A stretch of 64,000 nucleotides of DNA, from the NCBI RefSeq assembly GCF_016863035.1, contig NZ_BOOC01000005.1, forward strand, positions 372,001-436,000. Reading direction: 5' to 3'. Position numbers and translations under genes: made by a program. Under the pieces are notes generated by a model that made no database searches, was not told where the DNA came from, and saw only the letters and a program-made list of their open reading frames with translations. Origin of the DNA: Microbispora corallina. GTDB lineage: Bacteria; Actinomycetota; Actinomycetes; Streptosporangiales; Streptosporangiaceae. Positions 19,493 through 27,484 of the stretch are shown one piece after another. Each line of letters begins with the position of its first letter. Within the stretch, counting starts at the first letter, position 1.

Positions 19493-22084
19493 ATGGACTA
19501 CAAACTCACGCAGAAGAGCCAGGAGGCTCTGTCGGGGGCGGTCCGCCGCGCGGCCGCCGAGGGCAATCCCGAGGTCGCGCCCGCCCACCTGTTCGCGACC
19601 ATGCTGACCCAGACCGGCGGCATCGCCGTACCGCTCCTGGAGGCGGTGGGCGCCGACTGGAAGCGGCTGCGCGTCCAGACCGAGGAGCTGCTCGACCGCC
19701 TGCCCAAGGCGCAGGGCTCCACGGTGAGCGCGCCGTCCAGCTCCCGGCAGCTCCTCACCGTGCTCAACACGGCGGCCCAGCGCGCCAAGCAGCTCGAGGA
19801 CGAGTACGTCTCGACCGAGCACCTGCTGGTCGGGCTCGCCGCGGACGGCGGCCAGGTGGCCGACCTGCTCAAGGCCGAGGGCGCCACACCCAACGCCCTG
19901 CTGGAGGCGTTCGAGAAGGTCCGCGGGCACGCCCGGGTCACGAGCGAGACGCCCGAGGACACCTACCAGGCGCTGGAGAAGTACGGCGTCGACCTCACCG
20001 AGCGGGCCCGGTCCGGCAAGCTCGACCCGGTCATCGGCCGGGACGGCGAGATCCGCCGCGTGGTCCAGGTGCTGTCGCGCCGCACCAAGAACAACCCCGT
20101 GCTGATCGGCGAGCCCGGCGTCGGCAAGACGGCCGTCGTCGAGGGCCTCGCCCAGCGCATCGTGGCGGGCGACGTGCCGGAGAGCCTGCGCAACAAGCGC
20201 CTCGTCGCGCTCGACCTGGGCGCGATGGTCGCCGGAGCCAAGTACCGCGGCGAGTTCGAGGAGCGCCTCAAGTCCGTGCTCAACGAGATCAAGGAGAGCA
20301 ACGGCCAGATCGTCACGTTCATCGACGAGCTGCACACGATGGTCGGCGCCGGGGCGGCCGAGGGCGCGATGGACGCCGGCAACATGCTCAAGCCCATGCT
20401 GGCCCGCGGCGAGCTGCGCATGATCGGCGCCACCACGCTCGACGAGTACCGCGAGCGCATCGAGAAGGACCCCGCGCTCGAGCGGCGGTTCCAGCAGGTC
20501 TACGTCGGCGAGCCGACGGTCGAGGACACGATCGCGATCCTGCGCGGGCTGAAGGGCCGCTACGAGGCGCACCACCAGGTGCAGATCTCCGACAGCGCCC
20601 TGGTCGCCGCGGCGACGCTCTCCGACCGCTACATCACCGCCCGGTTCCTCCCCGACAAGGCGATCGACCTGGTCGACGAGTCGATGTCCCGGCTGCGCAT
20701 GGAGATCGACTCGCGGCCCGTGGAGATCGACCAGCTCCAGCGCAACGTCGACCGGCTCAAGATGGAGGAGCTCGCGCTGGCCAAGGAGACCGACGAGGCG
20801 AGCCGCCAGCGGCTGGCCAAGCTCCGCGAGGAGCTGGCCAACCGTCAGGAGGAGCTGAGCGCGCTCATCGGCCGCTGGGAGCGGGAGAAGGCCGGCCTCA
20901 ACAAGGTCGGCGAGCTGAAGAAGCAGCTCGACGAGGCGCGCGGCGCGGCCGAGCGGGCCCAGCGCGACGGCGACTTCGAGGCCGCGTCCCGGCTGATGTA
21001 CGGCGACGTGCCGCGGCTGGAAAAGGAGCTCGCGGAGGCGACCAAGGCCGCCGAGAAGGCCGAGGCCGAGTCCGAGCCGATGGTCAAGGAGGAGGTCGGC
21101 CCCGACGACATCGCCGAGGTCATCTCGTCCTGGACCGGGATCCCCGCCGGGCGGCTGCTCGAGGGCGAGACGGCCAAGCTGCTCCGCATGGAAGACGAGC
21201 TGGGCAAGCGCCTGATCGGGCAGAAGGACGCCGTCCAGGCCGTGTCCGACGCCGTGCGACGGGCGCGGGCCGGCATCTCCGACCCCGACCGGCCCACCGG
21301 CTCCTTCCTGTTCCTCGGCCCGACGGGCGTCGGCAAGACCGAGCTGGCCAAGGCCCTCGCTGAGTTCCTGTTCGACGACGAGCGCGCGATGACCCGCATC
21401 GACATGAGCGAGTACGGCGAGAAGCACAGCGTCGCCCGGCTCGTCGGCGCACCGCCCGGCTACGTCGGATACGAGGAGGGCGGCCAGCTCACCGAGGCCG
21501 TCCGCCGCCGGCCGTACACGGTCGTGCTCCTCGACGAGATCGAGAAGGCCCATCCCGAGGTCTTCGACATCCTGCTCCAGGTGCTCGACGACGGCCGCCT
21601 GACCGACGGGCAGGGCCGCACCGTCGACTTCCGCAACACGATCCTGATCCTGACCTCCAACATCGGCTCGCAGTTCCTCGTGGACCCGACGATGGAGACC
21701 CAGGCCAAGCGCGACGCCGTGCTCAACGCGGTGCGCGCGTCGTTCAAGCCGGAGTTCCTCAACCGGCTCGACGACATCATCGTGTTCGACGCGCTCGGGA
21801 CCGAGGAGCTGTCGCAGATCGTCGACCTGCAGGTGTCCCGGCTCGCCCAGCGGCTGTCCGACCGGCGGCTGCGCCTGACGGTCACCCCCGCCGCCCGCGA
21901 CTGGCTGGCGCTGACCGGCTACGACCCGCTGTACGGCGCCCGCCCGCTGCGCCGGCTGATCCAGTCGGCCATCGGCGACAAGCTGGCCAAGGAGCTGCTG
22001 TCCGGTGCCGTCCACGACGGCGACGAGGTAATCGTCGACTTTGACGAAGCAGGGGACACGCTCAGCATCCGGGCCTCTCGGTAA
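19493..22084 (+). CDS. clpB: disaggregase ClpB
   Basis: The 863-residue Hsp100 has the N-terminal Clp repeat domain, NBD1 with Walker A GEPGVGKT, the middle coiled-coil domain (residues about 410-530), and NBD2 with GPTGVGKT and [13 protein letters not shown]. It extracts polypeptides from aggregates with DnaK. It begins 27 bases after hspR with no hairpin or HAIR element between, so it appears to be the last gene of the HspR operon; in Streptomyces it is usually a separate unit with its own HAIR. Confidence 0.96.
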   Translation: MDYKLTQKSQEALSGAVRRAAAEGNPEVAPAHLFATMLTQTGGIAVPLLEAVGADWKRLRVQTEELLDRLPKAQGSTVSAPSSSRQLLTVLNTAAQRAKQLEDEYVSTEHLLVGLAADGGQVADLLKAEGATPNALLEAFEKVRGHARVTSETPEDTYQALEKYGVDLTERARSGKLDPVIGRDGEIRRVVQVLSRRTKNNPVLIGEPGVGKTAVVEGLAQRIVAGDVPESLRNKRLVALDLGAMVAGAKYRGEFEERLKSVLNEIKESNGQIVTFIDELHTMVGAGAAEGAMDAGNMLKPMLARGELRMIGATTLDEYRERIEKDPALERRFQQVYVGEPTVEDTIAILRGLKGRYEAHHQVQISDSALVAAATLSDRYITARFLPDKAIDLVDESMSRLRMEIDSRPVEIDQLQRNVDRLKMEELALAKETDEASRQRLAKLREELANRQEELSALIGRWEREKAGLNKVGELKKQLDEARGAAERAQRDGDFEAASRLMYGDVPRLEKELAEATKAAEKAEAESEPMVKEEVGPDDIAEVISSWTGIPAGRLLEGETAKLLRMEDELGKRLIGQKDAVQAVSDAVRRARAGISDPDRPTGSFLFLGPTGVGKTELAKALAEFLFDDERAMTRIDMSEYGEKHSVARLVGAPPGYVGYEEGGQLTEAVRRRPYTVVLLDEIEKAHPEVFDILLQVLDDGRLTDGQGRTVDFRNTILILTSNIGSQFLVDPTMETQAKRDAVLNAVRASFKPEFLNRLDDIIVFDALGTEELSQIVDLQVSRLAQRLSDRRLRLTVTPAARDWLALTGYDPLYGARPLRRLIQSAIGDKLAKELLSGAVHDGDEVIVDFDEAGDTLSIRASR

Positions 22085-22123
22085 GGTCTTCGCCACCATT
22101 GCGGCAAGCCGCTCCCGGGCTTT

Positions 22124-22175
22124 CCCCCTGATCGCTACGTTCGGCGTTCGTCGGACTACGTACGCGATCAGGGGG
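22124..22175 (+). promoter_or_regulatory. long hairpin that hides the next gene's ribosome site
   Basis: CCCCCTGATCGC (22124-22135) pairs perfectly with GCGATCAGGGGG (22164-22175), and TACGT (22136-22140) with ACGTA (22058-22062 within the loop side, offset by one bulge at 22163; true positions 22158-22162). The 3' arm carries the GGGGG that would be the ribosome site for the ATG at 22182. It may be the clpB terminator, a translational switch, or both. Confidence 0.6.
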
Positions 22176-22181
22176 ACGTGG

Positions 22182-23357
22182 ATGTCCAGGACGTCACGAA
22201 GTATTCGAGGGCGGTGCGTCGTGCTGGCGGCCGTCACCATCGGGGTGAGCTGGCTCACGGGGGGCCATGCCATGGCGGAGGACGGGACCAACGCCGCCGG
22301 CGCCTGCGAGGCGCAGAACCAGAACGTGCCGGGCGGGCTGGCCAATCTGGCCCCCGCCACGGGCGTGCTGAGCATCGCCGACGCCGCCGGTGCGGCGGCC
22401 GCCCAGGGCCGGCCGTCGCTTCCGGGCAGGACCGTCTCCGGCGCCCTTCCCACCCGGGTGGGGCTGCCCGCCCTGCCGGCCGCGCCCGGGACCAAGACCC
22501 TTCCCGCACCGCTGTCCGCGGCTCCCCGGGCCGGTCTGCCGGCCATCACCCCTCCCAAGATCCCCAGCACGGGCGCCGTCTCCGGGGCCGCCTCCCAGGT
22601 GCCGTCGAAGGCCGCGCTCCCGCAGACCAAGATGCCCCTCCTCGCCGCGGCGCCGTCCCGCCCGGACACCTCCGACGAGGTCTGCGCGCCGGCGGCCGCT
22701 CCGATGGCCGCACCGCTCACCGCGCCGCTGGACCGTCCGCGCACGGACGCCCGGGTCCACCCGATCGGCGAGGCGCACCCCAAGGCCCACCGGCGCCACC
22801 CCAAGCCGGAGGCCCAGCAGAACGGCAACCAGCAGAACACGCCCGCCGAGCAGGACAGGAAGGCGCGGCAGGACGCCGCCGGCGCCGCCACGGATACGGC
22901 GGACCAGAGCTCCGGCAGCTTCCAGGCCTCCAGCTCCGACCAGAGCCGCGAGCAGCGCAGGCTGCACCGCCACCGTCACCACAAGCAGGGCGCCCAGGCG
23001 GCCGGTCAGAACGGCGCCGCCGACGTGAGCCAGGCGGCGCCCCCAGTCCAGCAGCCAGTCCAGCAGCCAGTCCAGCAGCCGGGCGCGACCGGCCAGGACA
23101 CTGCGGCCACCGCACCGCAGGACGCCGCGGCGCACCAGCGCAGGCACCACAGGCACCGCAAGCACCACCGCCGCCACGAGGCGGACGGCGCCGCGACCGG
23201 CCAGACCGGCGCGCAGGATTCCCGTCCGGAGCGTGAGGGCCGCGTGTATCCGAAGGCGGCGGTCCAGCCGCAGAGCGCCGACATCACCGCTCCCGCCCTT
23301 GACCAGGCGGCGGGCGTGGGCGACCTCGCCGACGCCGGGAGGACGATCCTGCCGTGA
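22182..23357 (+). CDS. exported His/Pro/Ala-rich protein of unknown function
   Basis: The 391-residue product has a Sec signal (MSRTSRSIRGR, then a hydrophobic core ending near HAMA). The rest is low-complexity: a Pro/Ala-rich first half and His/Arg clusters (HRHRHHK and HRRHHRHRKHHRRHE), with three exact PVQQ repeats. There is no recognisable domain and few cysteines. The His clusters could bind metal or anionic polymer in the wall, but that is inference. The ATG at 22182 is chosen because GGGGG lies six bases before it and the signal begins there. It ends at a good terminator. Confidence 0.6.
   Translation: MSRTSRSIRGRCVVLAAVTIGVSWLTGGHAMAEDGTNAAGACEAQNQNVPGGLANLAPATGVLSIADAAGAAAAQGRPSLPGRTVSGALPTRVGLPALPAAPGTKTLPAPLSAAPRAGLPAITPPKIPSTGAVSGAASQVPSKAALPQTKMPLLAAAPSRPDTSDEVCAPAAAPMAAPLTAPLDRPRTDARVHPIGEAHPKAHRRHPKPEAQQNGNQQNTPAEQDRKARQDAAGAATDTADQSSGSFQASSSDQSREQRRLHRHRHHKQGAQAAGQNGAADVSQAAPPVQQPVQQPVQQPGATGQDTAATAPQDAAAHQRRHHRHRKHHRRHEADGAATGQTGAQDSRPEREGRVYPKAAVQPQSADITAPALDQAAGVGDLADAGRTILP
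23043..23078 (+). repeat. three exact 12-base repeats inside the His-rich gene
   Basis: Three copies of CCAGTCCAGCAG in tandem encode Pro-Val-Gln-Gln units. Being in-frame and exact, they are prone to length change by slippage. Confidence 0.85.
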
Positions 23358-23363
23358 CCGGGG

Positions 23364-23390
23364 TGCGGGCTCCGGCTGGGAGCCCGCACG
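23364..23390 (+). terminator. terminator of the His-rich protein gene
   Basis: The stem GTGCGGGCTCC/GGAGCCCGCAC is perfect over eleven bases with loop GGCTG, directly after the stop at 23357. Confidence 0.75.
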
Positions 23391-23503
23391 GTCCGGAAAC
23401 GGAGACCGATAGAAAAGGGGCACACGCCCCACCGGCCCGCCGGAGGCGGGTCCCAGGGTCGCGACCCTGCCGCACCGCCCAGCGCGGACGGCCGGAGGGT
23501 CGC

Positions 23504-23600
23504 GGCCCTGCTTTGCATATAGCGGCCCTGCTCTGCGCGAAGCGGCTCCGCTCTGCACGAAGCGGACTGCTCTGCGCGAAGCGGCCCCGCTTCGCCCATA
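23504..23600. repeat. degenerate 20-base tandem repeat, five units
   Basis: Units start at 23504, 23524, 23544, 23564 and 23583 and follow the pattern GGCCCTGCTCTGCGCGAAGC with changes; the fourth is 19 bases and the fifth is incomplete. No spacers separate them, so this is not a CRISPR. Confidence 0.8.
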
Positions 23601-23708
23601 GGAGGAAACCGGGCCGGGGCTGTCACGGCCCCTTTCCTCGTCGTACATCCCCCGTCCGCACGCGTCGGGCAGGCTGGAGGGGCCGGACCGGCCGCGGGGA
23701 CGGCAGCG

Positions 23709-23735
23709 AAAGGGGCCGTGATCCACGGCCCCTTT
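23709..23735. terminator. bidirectional terminator hairpin
   Basis: AAAGGGGCCGTG pairs over twelve bases with CACGGCCCCTTT around a three-base loop. A-rich on one side and T-rich on the other, it can stop transcription both ways, including the leftward gene that ends at 23832. Confidence 0.75.
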
Positions 23736-23831
23736 TCGTATGCGGGAACGTCTCGCCGGGTCGCGGCCCCGGGTCGTGTCCCTTACGGGAGTGGCTCGAC
23801 TCGTGTCCCTGACGGGAACCGGGTCGTGTCC

Positions 23832-24368
23832 CTACCGGGAGATGTCGAGCAGGGCGTCGAGGTCGTCCTCGGGCAGCCCGAGGTCGACCCGGATGCGGTA
23901 GCGGGTGCGCAGCAGCGAGTCCCTGATGGGCGAACCGGGCGGGCAGGCGCGCACGCCCCGGGTGGCCCACTCCAGGGCGCCGTCCGGGTCGCCATAGGCC
24001 GCCAGCGTCTCCGCCACGGTGAGGGCGGTGGCCGGGTTCCAGCCGTCCGCCTCGATGGCGGCGACGACGTCCCGGGCCTCCTCCGGCCGGTCGAGCTCGA
24101 ACAGCGTGTCGGCGATTCCGGCCCGTGGATCGACCGGCACCTCGCCACCGTCCTCGACCGCGCTCTGGAAACGGTCCAGAGCGGTCGCGGGCTGCCCCGC
24201 CTGACGCCACTCCTCGGCCGCGAGCACGAGGATCGCGGCCCGCGACATCTCCCCGGATTCATATCCACCTGCCAGCGCGTCGAGCCGGCGGGCGAGGGCG
24301 CCGTGGTCGTCGAGCAGCAGGGCCTGCTCGAGCAGTCGGTCCAGCTGCTCATTTGTCACATGTGACAC
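23832..24368 (-). CDS. tetratricopeptide-like cytoplasmic protein
   Basis: The 178-residue acidic, helical, Ala/Leu-rich product has repeat-like segments (LFELDRPEEARDVVAAIEAD, LAAYGDPDGALEWATRGV) that resemble TPR helices. No signal peptide or catalytic motif is seen. I chose GTG 24368 because a TAGCCT -10 lies seven bases upstream, leaving VSHVTNEQ as N-terminus; GTG 24359 is the alternative, and the frame is open to 24503. Related short TPR proteins are widespread in actinobacteria without assigned role. Confidence 0.68.
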   Translation of the reverse strand: MSHVTNEQLDRLLEQALLLDDHGALARRLDALAGGYESGEMSRAAILVLAAEEWRQAGQPATALDRFQSAVEDGGEVPVDPRAGIADTLFELDRPEEARDVVAAIEADGWNPATALTVAETLAAYGDPDGALEWATRGVRACPPGSPIRDSLLRTRYRIRVDLGLPEDDLDALLDISR

Positions 24369-24381
24369 AGAGCCGAGGCTA
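24354..24381 (-). promoter_or_regulatory. promoter and palindromic operator at the TPR gene start
   Basis: TAGCCT (24376-24381, leftward) lies seven bases before GTG 24368. The perfect palindrome TGTCACATGTGACA (24354-24367) starts at the next base, so it covers the 5' end of a leaderless mRNA. The half-site TGTCAC resembles, but does not match, the CRP half-site TGTGA. Confidence 0.5.
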
Positions 24382-24425
24382 CCGACGTCCGCGTGTTTTC
24401 GCAGGACATCCCCGGGACATCGGCA

Positions 24426-24501
24426 GGCATTACCAATGCCACAATTCGTGCACGTTTGGCTACTTACCGCTTTTCTCCTCAGGTACCCGGGCATATTGCC
24501 C
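24426..24501 (+). promoter_or_regulatory. two small inverted repeats before an exported-protein gene
   Basis: GGCATT-ACC-AATGCC (24426-24440) and GGGCA-TAT-TGCCC (24489-24501) lie in the divergent promoter region. They differ from the palindrome at 24354, so at least two regulators may act here. No local regulator can be assigned. Confidence 0.35.
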
Positions 24502-24541
24502 ACGCTGTGCTAATCCCAGCTCGGCGGAGGAGCGATACGCC

Positions 24542-24928
24542 ATGTCCAAGCGGGTCATTCTGACTCTGGCTTCCGCTGCTGTGCTGTCCGCCCTCGTCCC
24601 GGGCGTCGCCGGTTACGCGACGGCGCAGTTCCAGGCGCTCGACCAGGCGCGCAAGGAGCTGGCCCGGCTGCAGGCCCAGCTGCAGATGATGGAGCTGACC
24701 GTGGAGCCGGCGGCCGCCGTGCCCTGCGGCCCCTCCGGGCGCGGCCACTCGGGCACGGAGACGGCGCTCGACGACGACAGGGAGCTGACCATCCCGCCGC
24801 GGACGCACACGAGGCCGTGGAACAACGCGACCTCCGGACGCGTGCTCACGCCCACCCTGTTCACCTCGCTGTCCGTGCCGAACACGGTCTCCGGGCCGGA
24901 GCCCGGCGCACCGCGCCGGCTCAACTGA
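24542..24928 (+). CDS. small exported protein with a short coiled coil, unknown function
   Basis: The 128-residue product has a Sec signal (MSKRVILTLASAAVLSALVPGVAGYATA) followed by a heptad-rich helix (QARKELARLQAQLQMMEL) and a disordered, Pro/Thr-rich tail. GGAGGAG lies well spaced before the ATG at 24542. No family recognised. It converges with the TetR gene and overlaps its end by eight bases. Confidence 0.65.
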   Translation: MSKRVILTLASAAVLSALVPGVAGYATAQFQALDQARKELARLQAQLQMMELTVEPAAAVPCGPSGRGHSGTETALDDDRELTIPPRTHTRPWNNATSGRVLTPTLFTSLSVPNTVSGPEPGAPRRLN

Positions 24929-25643
24929 CGGAGGTCTCTCCATCCCTTTGGACGCCGCGCAGCTGCCGGGACAGGTAGCCGCGGACCAGTTGCTTGGCCT
25001 CGGCCACGATCTCGGGCGCGCCACGCGGGTCGTGGCGGAAGGCGAGCTTCAGGACCGCGTCGCCCGCCTCGACCGCGACGAGGATGGCACGATCCAGGTC
25101 TTCGCTGTCGACGAGCCCGAACTCGGCCAGCAGCAGCGCCCGGAGTCGTCCGGCGATGACCGTGTTGTTGTCGGCCACCGAGTCGAGCAGGTTGAGGTCG
25201 AACACGTCGCCGAAGTGCAGCGAGCGGAAGCCGGGCACGGTCCGGTGCATCTCGACGTACTCGTCGATGATGGCGTCGACCGCGTCCCACCAGCCGCTGT
25301 AGTCCTCACAGATGAAGCGGCGCCCGACCCTGGCCACGAACCGCTCGACGTTGCGCCGGGTGAGGGCCTGGGTCAGCGCGCGCTTGTCCGGGAAGAACTG
25401 GTAGACCGAGCCGATCGCGACCCCGGCGCGCTCGGCGACCCGGGTGGTGGACAGGCTCTCGTAGCCGCCCTCGTCCAGCAGCTCGGCGCAGGCGTCCAGC
25501 ATCCGCTCGACCCTGCGGGCGCTGCGCCGCTGGATGGGCCGCCGCCGCAGCGGCTCGCCCTGGTCTGGCGAGGGGGACGCCTCGGGGTCCCCCTCCACCG
25601 GTGGCCGCTCGCGTTCCGTCATGTGCTCACTTACCGGCCGCAT
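24921..25643 (-). CDS. TetR-family transcriptional regulator
   Basis: The product of about 240 residues has an N-terminal helix-turn-helix (STTRVAERAGVAIGSVYQFF then PDKRAL, about residues 63-90) after a charged leader of some 40 residues, then an all-helical ligand domain. The start is uncertain: ATG 25643, GTG 25649 and ATG 25622 are in frame and none has a strong ribosome site. Its target is not evident: it is convergent with an exported-protein gene and 800 bases from the next start. Confidence 0.85.
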   Translation of the reverse strand: MRPVSEHMTERERPPVEGDPEASPSPDQGEPLRRRPIQRRSARRVERMLDACAELLDEGGYESLSTTRVAERAGVAIGSVYQFFPDKRALTQALTRRNVERFVARVGRRFICEDYSGWWDAVDAIIDEYVEMHRTVPGFRSLHFGDVFDLNLLDSVADNNTVIAGRLRALLLAEFGLVDSEDLDRAILVAVEAGDAVLKLAFRHDPRGAPEIVAEAKQLVRGYLSRQLRGVQRDGETSVS

Positions 25644-25757
25644 GGACACACCACCATCTTGCCCGCTGGAGGGCGTACGGTCAGGCCTTACCGGGCACTC
25701 GCCTTATTTGCCGGGCCTTTCCCCCACCCGGCCGGTCCGAAGCCCCCCGCCCGCTCG

Positions 25758-26840
25758 TCAGGCCGGGTCGCCGGACAGGCCGGTGCAGCCGCGCAGGCCC
25801 TCGAACGCCGACAGGGCCCGGTCCTTGGCCGCGCCCGTGGCCGGGATCGGGACGCCGCCGCTGATGCGGGCGGGGGTCCACTGGTCCTTGAGCACACGGC
25901 GGCCGTTGATCGTCAGCGTGAGCACGCCCGTCGTGCCGGTGTCCGGCCCCCAGTTGTAGAAGGCGAAGTTGCCCAGGCCGTAGGCGACGTACGCCCGGCC
26001 CGAGTAGCCGGCGCCCAGCAGGATGTGGGCGTGGGACCCGACCACGACGTCGGCGCCGGCCTTCACGAGCGTGGCGGCCAGGCTCCGCTGCGCCGGGGTG
26101 GGGCACTTGACGAGCTCGGTGCCCCAGTGGAGGAAGACGATGACCGTGTCCGAGGTCTTGCGGGCCTGCCGCACGGCCTGGACGAGCCGCGGCTCGTTCT
26201 TGGCGGAGGCGAGGCCGCCCTTGTCGTCGGTGGCCGTCCAGGACTGGATGAACTGCGAGTCGAGCACCTGGGTGGCCCCGATGACCGCGACGCGGTTGCC
26301 GTTGACGGTCGCGCGGAACGGCCGGTACGCCTCGGCGGCGTCCTTGCCGATCCCGACGACCGGGAAGCGGCTCTTCCTGATCGCCGCGAGCGTGTCGCGC
26401 AGGCCGCCCTCCATGTAGTCCATGCCGTGGTTGTTGGCCATGGTCACGACGTCGACCCCGGCGGCCTTGAGCGCGGTGAACGCCGCCGGCGGGGCGCGGA
26501 AGGTGAACTGCTTGCCCGGCGCGGGGGTGCCGCCGGTGGTGATGGCGGTCTCCAGGTTGAGGGCCGTGAGGTCCGACCTGCGCAGGACGCTCGCGATGGG
26601 CCCGAGGGCCGTGCGCGGGTCGCTGTCGAGGCGGGTGCGCAGCACGCCCTCGAAGTGCACGTCACCCGCGAACGAGATGGTGTACGGCTTGCGCGCGGGC
26701 TTCGGGGACGCCGTGGGGGACGCCTCGTTCCGCTGCTGCGAGGAGGCCGAGGGGATCGGCTCTCCCTCGGCGGCGGTGCACCCGACGGCGAGGAGGGCGA
26801 CGGTGGCCGCGATGAGGGACAGGGCCGGGGGACGTCTCAC
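25758..26840 (-). CDS. CapA-family metallophosphatase lipoprotein
   Basis: A product of about 360 residues with a lipoprotein signal ending in LLAVGC, a Ser/Pro linker, and a CapA/PGA_cap fold: ISFAGDVHFEG, NLETAITTGG, MANNHGMDYMEGG, FLHWGTEL and VVGSHAHILLG carry the Asp, Asn and His expected to bind two metal ions. In Bacillus, CapA/PgsA belongs to poly-gamma-glutamate export; actinobacterial relatives stand alone and their substrate is unknown. GTG 26840 follows CAGGTG and gives a compact signal; ATG 26858 is the alternative. Confidence 0.83.
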   Translation of the reverse strand: MRRPPALSLIAATVALLAVGCTAAEGEPIPSASSQQRNEASPTASPKPARKPYTISFAGDVHFEGVLRTRLDSDPRTALGPIASVLRRSDLTALNLETAITTGGTPAPGKQFTFRAPPAAFTALKAAGVDVVTMANNHGMDYMEGGLRDTLAAIRKSRFPVVGIGKDAAEAYRPFRATVNGNRVAVIGATQVLDSQFIQSWTATDDKGGLASAKNEPRLVQAVRQARKTSDTVIVFLHWGTELVKCPTPAQRSLAATLVKAGADVVVGSHAHILLGAGYSGRAYVAYGLGNFAFYNWGPDTGTTGVLTLTINGRRVLKDQWTPARISGGVPIPATGAAKDRALSAFEGLRGCTGLSGDPA

Positions 26841-26947
26841 GGCACCTGAGCATGCCATCTCGCGCCCGGATCTGGGGAGTCCGACATCCGGAGGCGGGGA
26901 ACGCGGAAGCCGGATGCCCCGTCCCCACAGGCTGAACGATTCCTTTA

Positions 26948-26977
26948 CTTGAATCATTCAGGTTTAGCGGATAGCGT
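26948..26977 (+). promoter_or_regulatory. promoter and operator of the Fur-family regulator/catalase operon
   Basis: TTGAAT (26949-26954), 17 bases, TAGCGT (26972-26977), then six bases to the GTG start. TGAAT-C-ATTCA (26950-26960) is an inverted repeat over the -35, where the encoded Fur-family protein could block its own operon. Confidence 0.65.
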
Positions 26978-26983
26978 GGCAGT

Positions 26984-27484
26984 GTGCAGGACACCAGCCG
27001 ACTCCGCCAGGCAGGACTGCGGGTGACCGCGGCCCGTCTGGCGATCTTGCAGACCGTCAGGGACGGGGACCACCTCGACGTGGACGCGATCCACCACGGT
27101 GTGTGCGAACGCGTCGGCCAGGTTTCCCTCCAAGCCGTCTACGACTCGCTGAACGCGTTGCACCGCGGCGGGCTGCTCCGCCGCATCGAGCCAGCGGGGA
27201 GCCCCACGCGGTACGAGACGCGGGTGGGGGACAACCACCACCACCTCGTCTGCCGCCGCTGCGGGAGGGTCACGGACGTCGACTGTGCCGTGGGGCACGC
27301 CCCCTGCCTCGACCCGGTGTCCGACGCCGGGTTCCTGGTCGACGAGGCGGACGTCATCTACTGGGGCGTCTGCCCCGAGTGCCGCGCCGGCGACCGGAGT
27401 CTCACGGCCGGCGAGCACCACTCCACCGCGACCGCGCCCGAATCCGTTTCCCGCGACGAGGAACCCGGGAGGACCGCCCCATGA
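26984..27484 (+). CDS. Fur-family peroxide/iron regulator (FurA/CatR-like)
   Basis: The 166-residue regulator has the Fur winged helix (VSLQAVYDSLNALHRGGLL), the metal-site run NHHHLVC and two CxxC pairs (Cys 90/93 and 130/133) for structural zinc. Linkage to a catalase by an ATGA overlap is the CatR/FurA arrangement, in which the metal-bound protein represses catalase until peroxide oxidises it. The GTG start has a leaderless-type promoter six bases upstream. The C-terminal 30 residues are a disordered extension. Confidence 0.9.
   Translation: MQDTSRLRQAGLRVTAARLAILQTVRDGDHLDVDAIHHGVCERVGQVSLQAVYDSLNALHRGGLLRRIEPAGSPTRYETRVGDNHHHLVCRRCGRVTDVDCAVGHAPCLDPVSDAGFLVDEADVIYWGVCPECRAGDRSLTAGEHHSTATAPESVSRDEEPGRTAP

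Larger units (their letters stand above)
23391..23831. other. gene-free repeat-rich intergenic region
   Basis: No frame here shows a domain, signal peptide or ribosome site. The region holds a 16-base palindrome (23454-23469, core AGGGTCGCGACCCT), a tandem 20-base repeat, and further inverted repeats around GGGGCC. Two short direct repeats GTGTCCCT occur near 23777-23830. Confidence 0.6.

Noticed and set aside
19091-22891. A 1266-codon leftward open frame
   Set aside because: It is antisense to hspR, clpB and the His-rich gene. Its composition is Leu/Gly/Arg-rich with no domain, and it arises from codon bias in high-GC DNA.
23504-23600. CRISPR array
   Set aside because: Units abut without spacers and vary too much; no cas gene is present.
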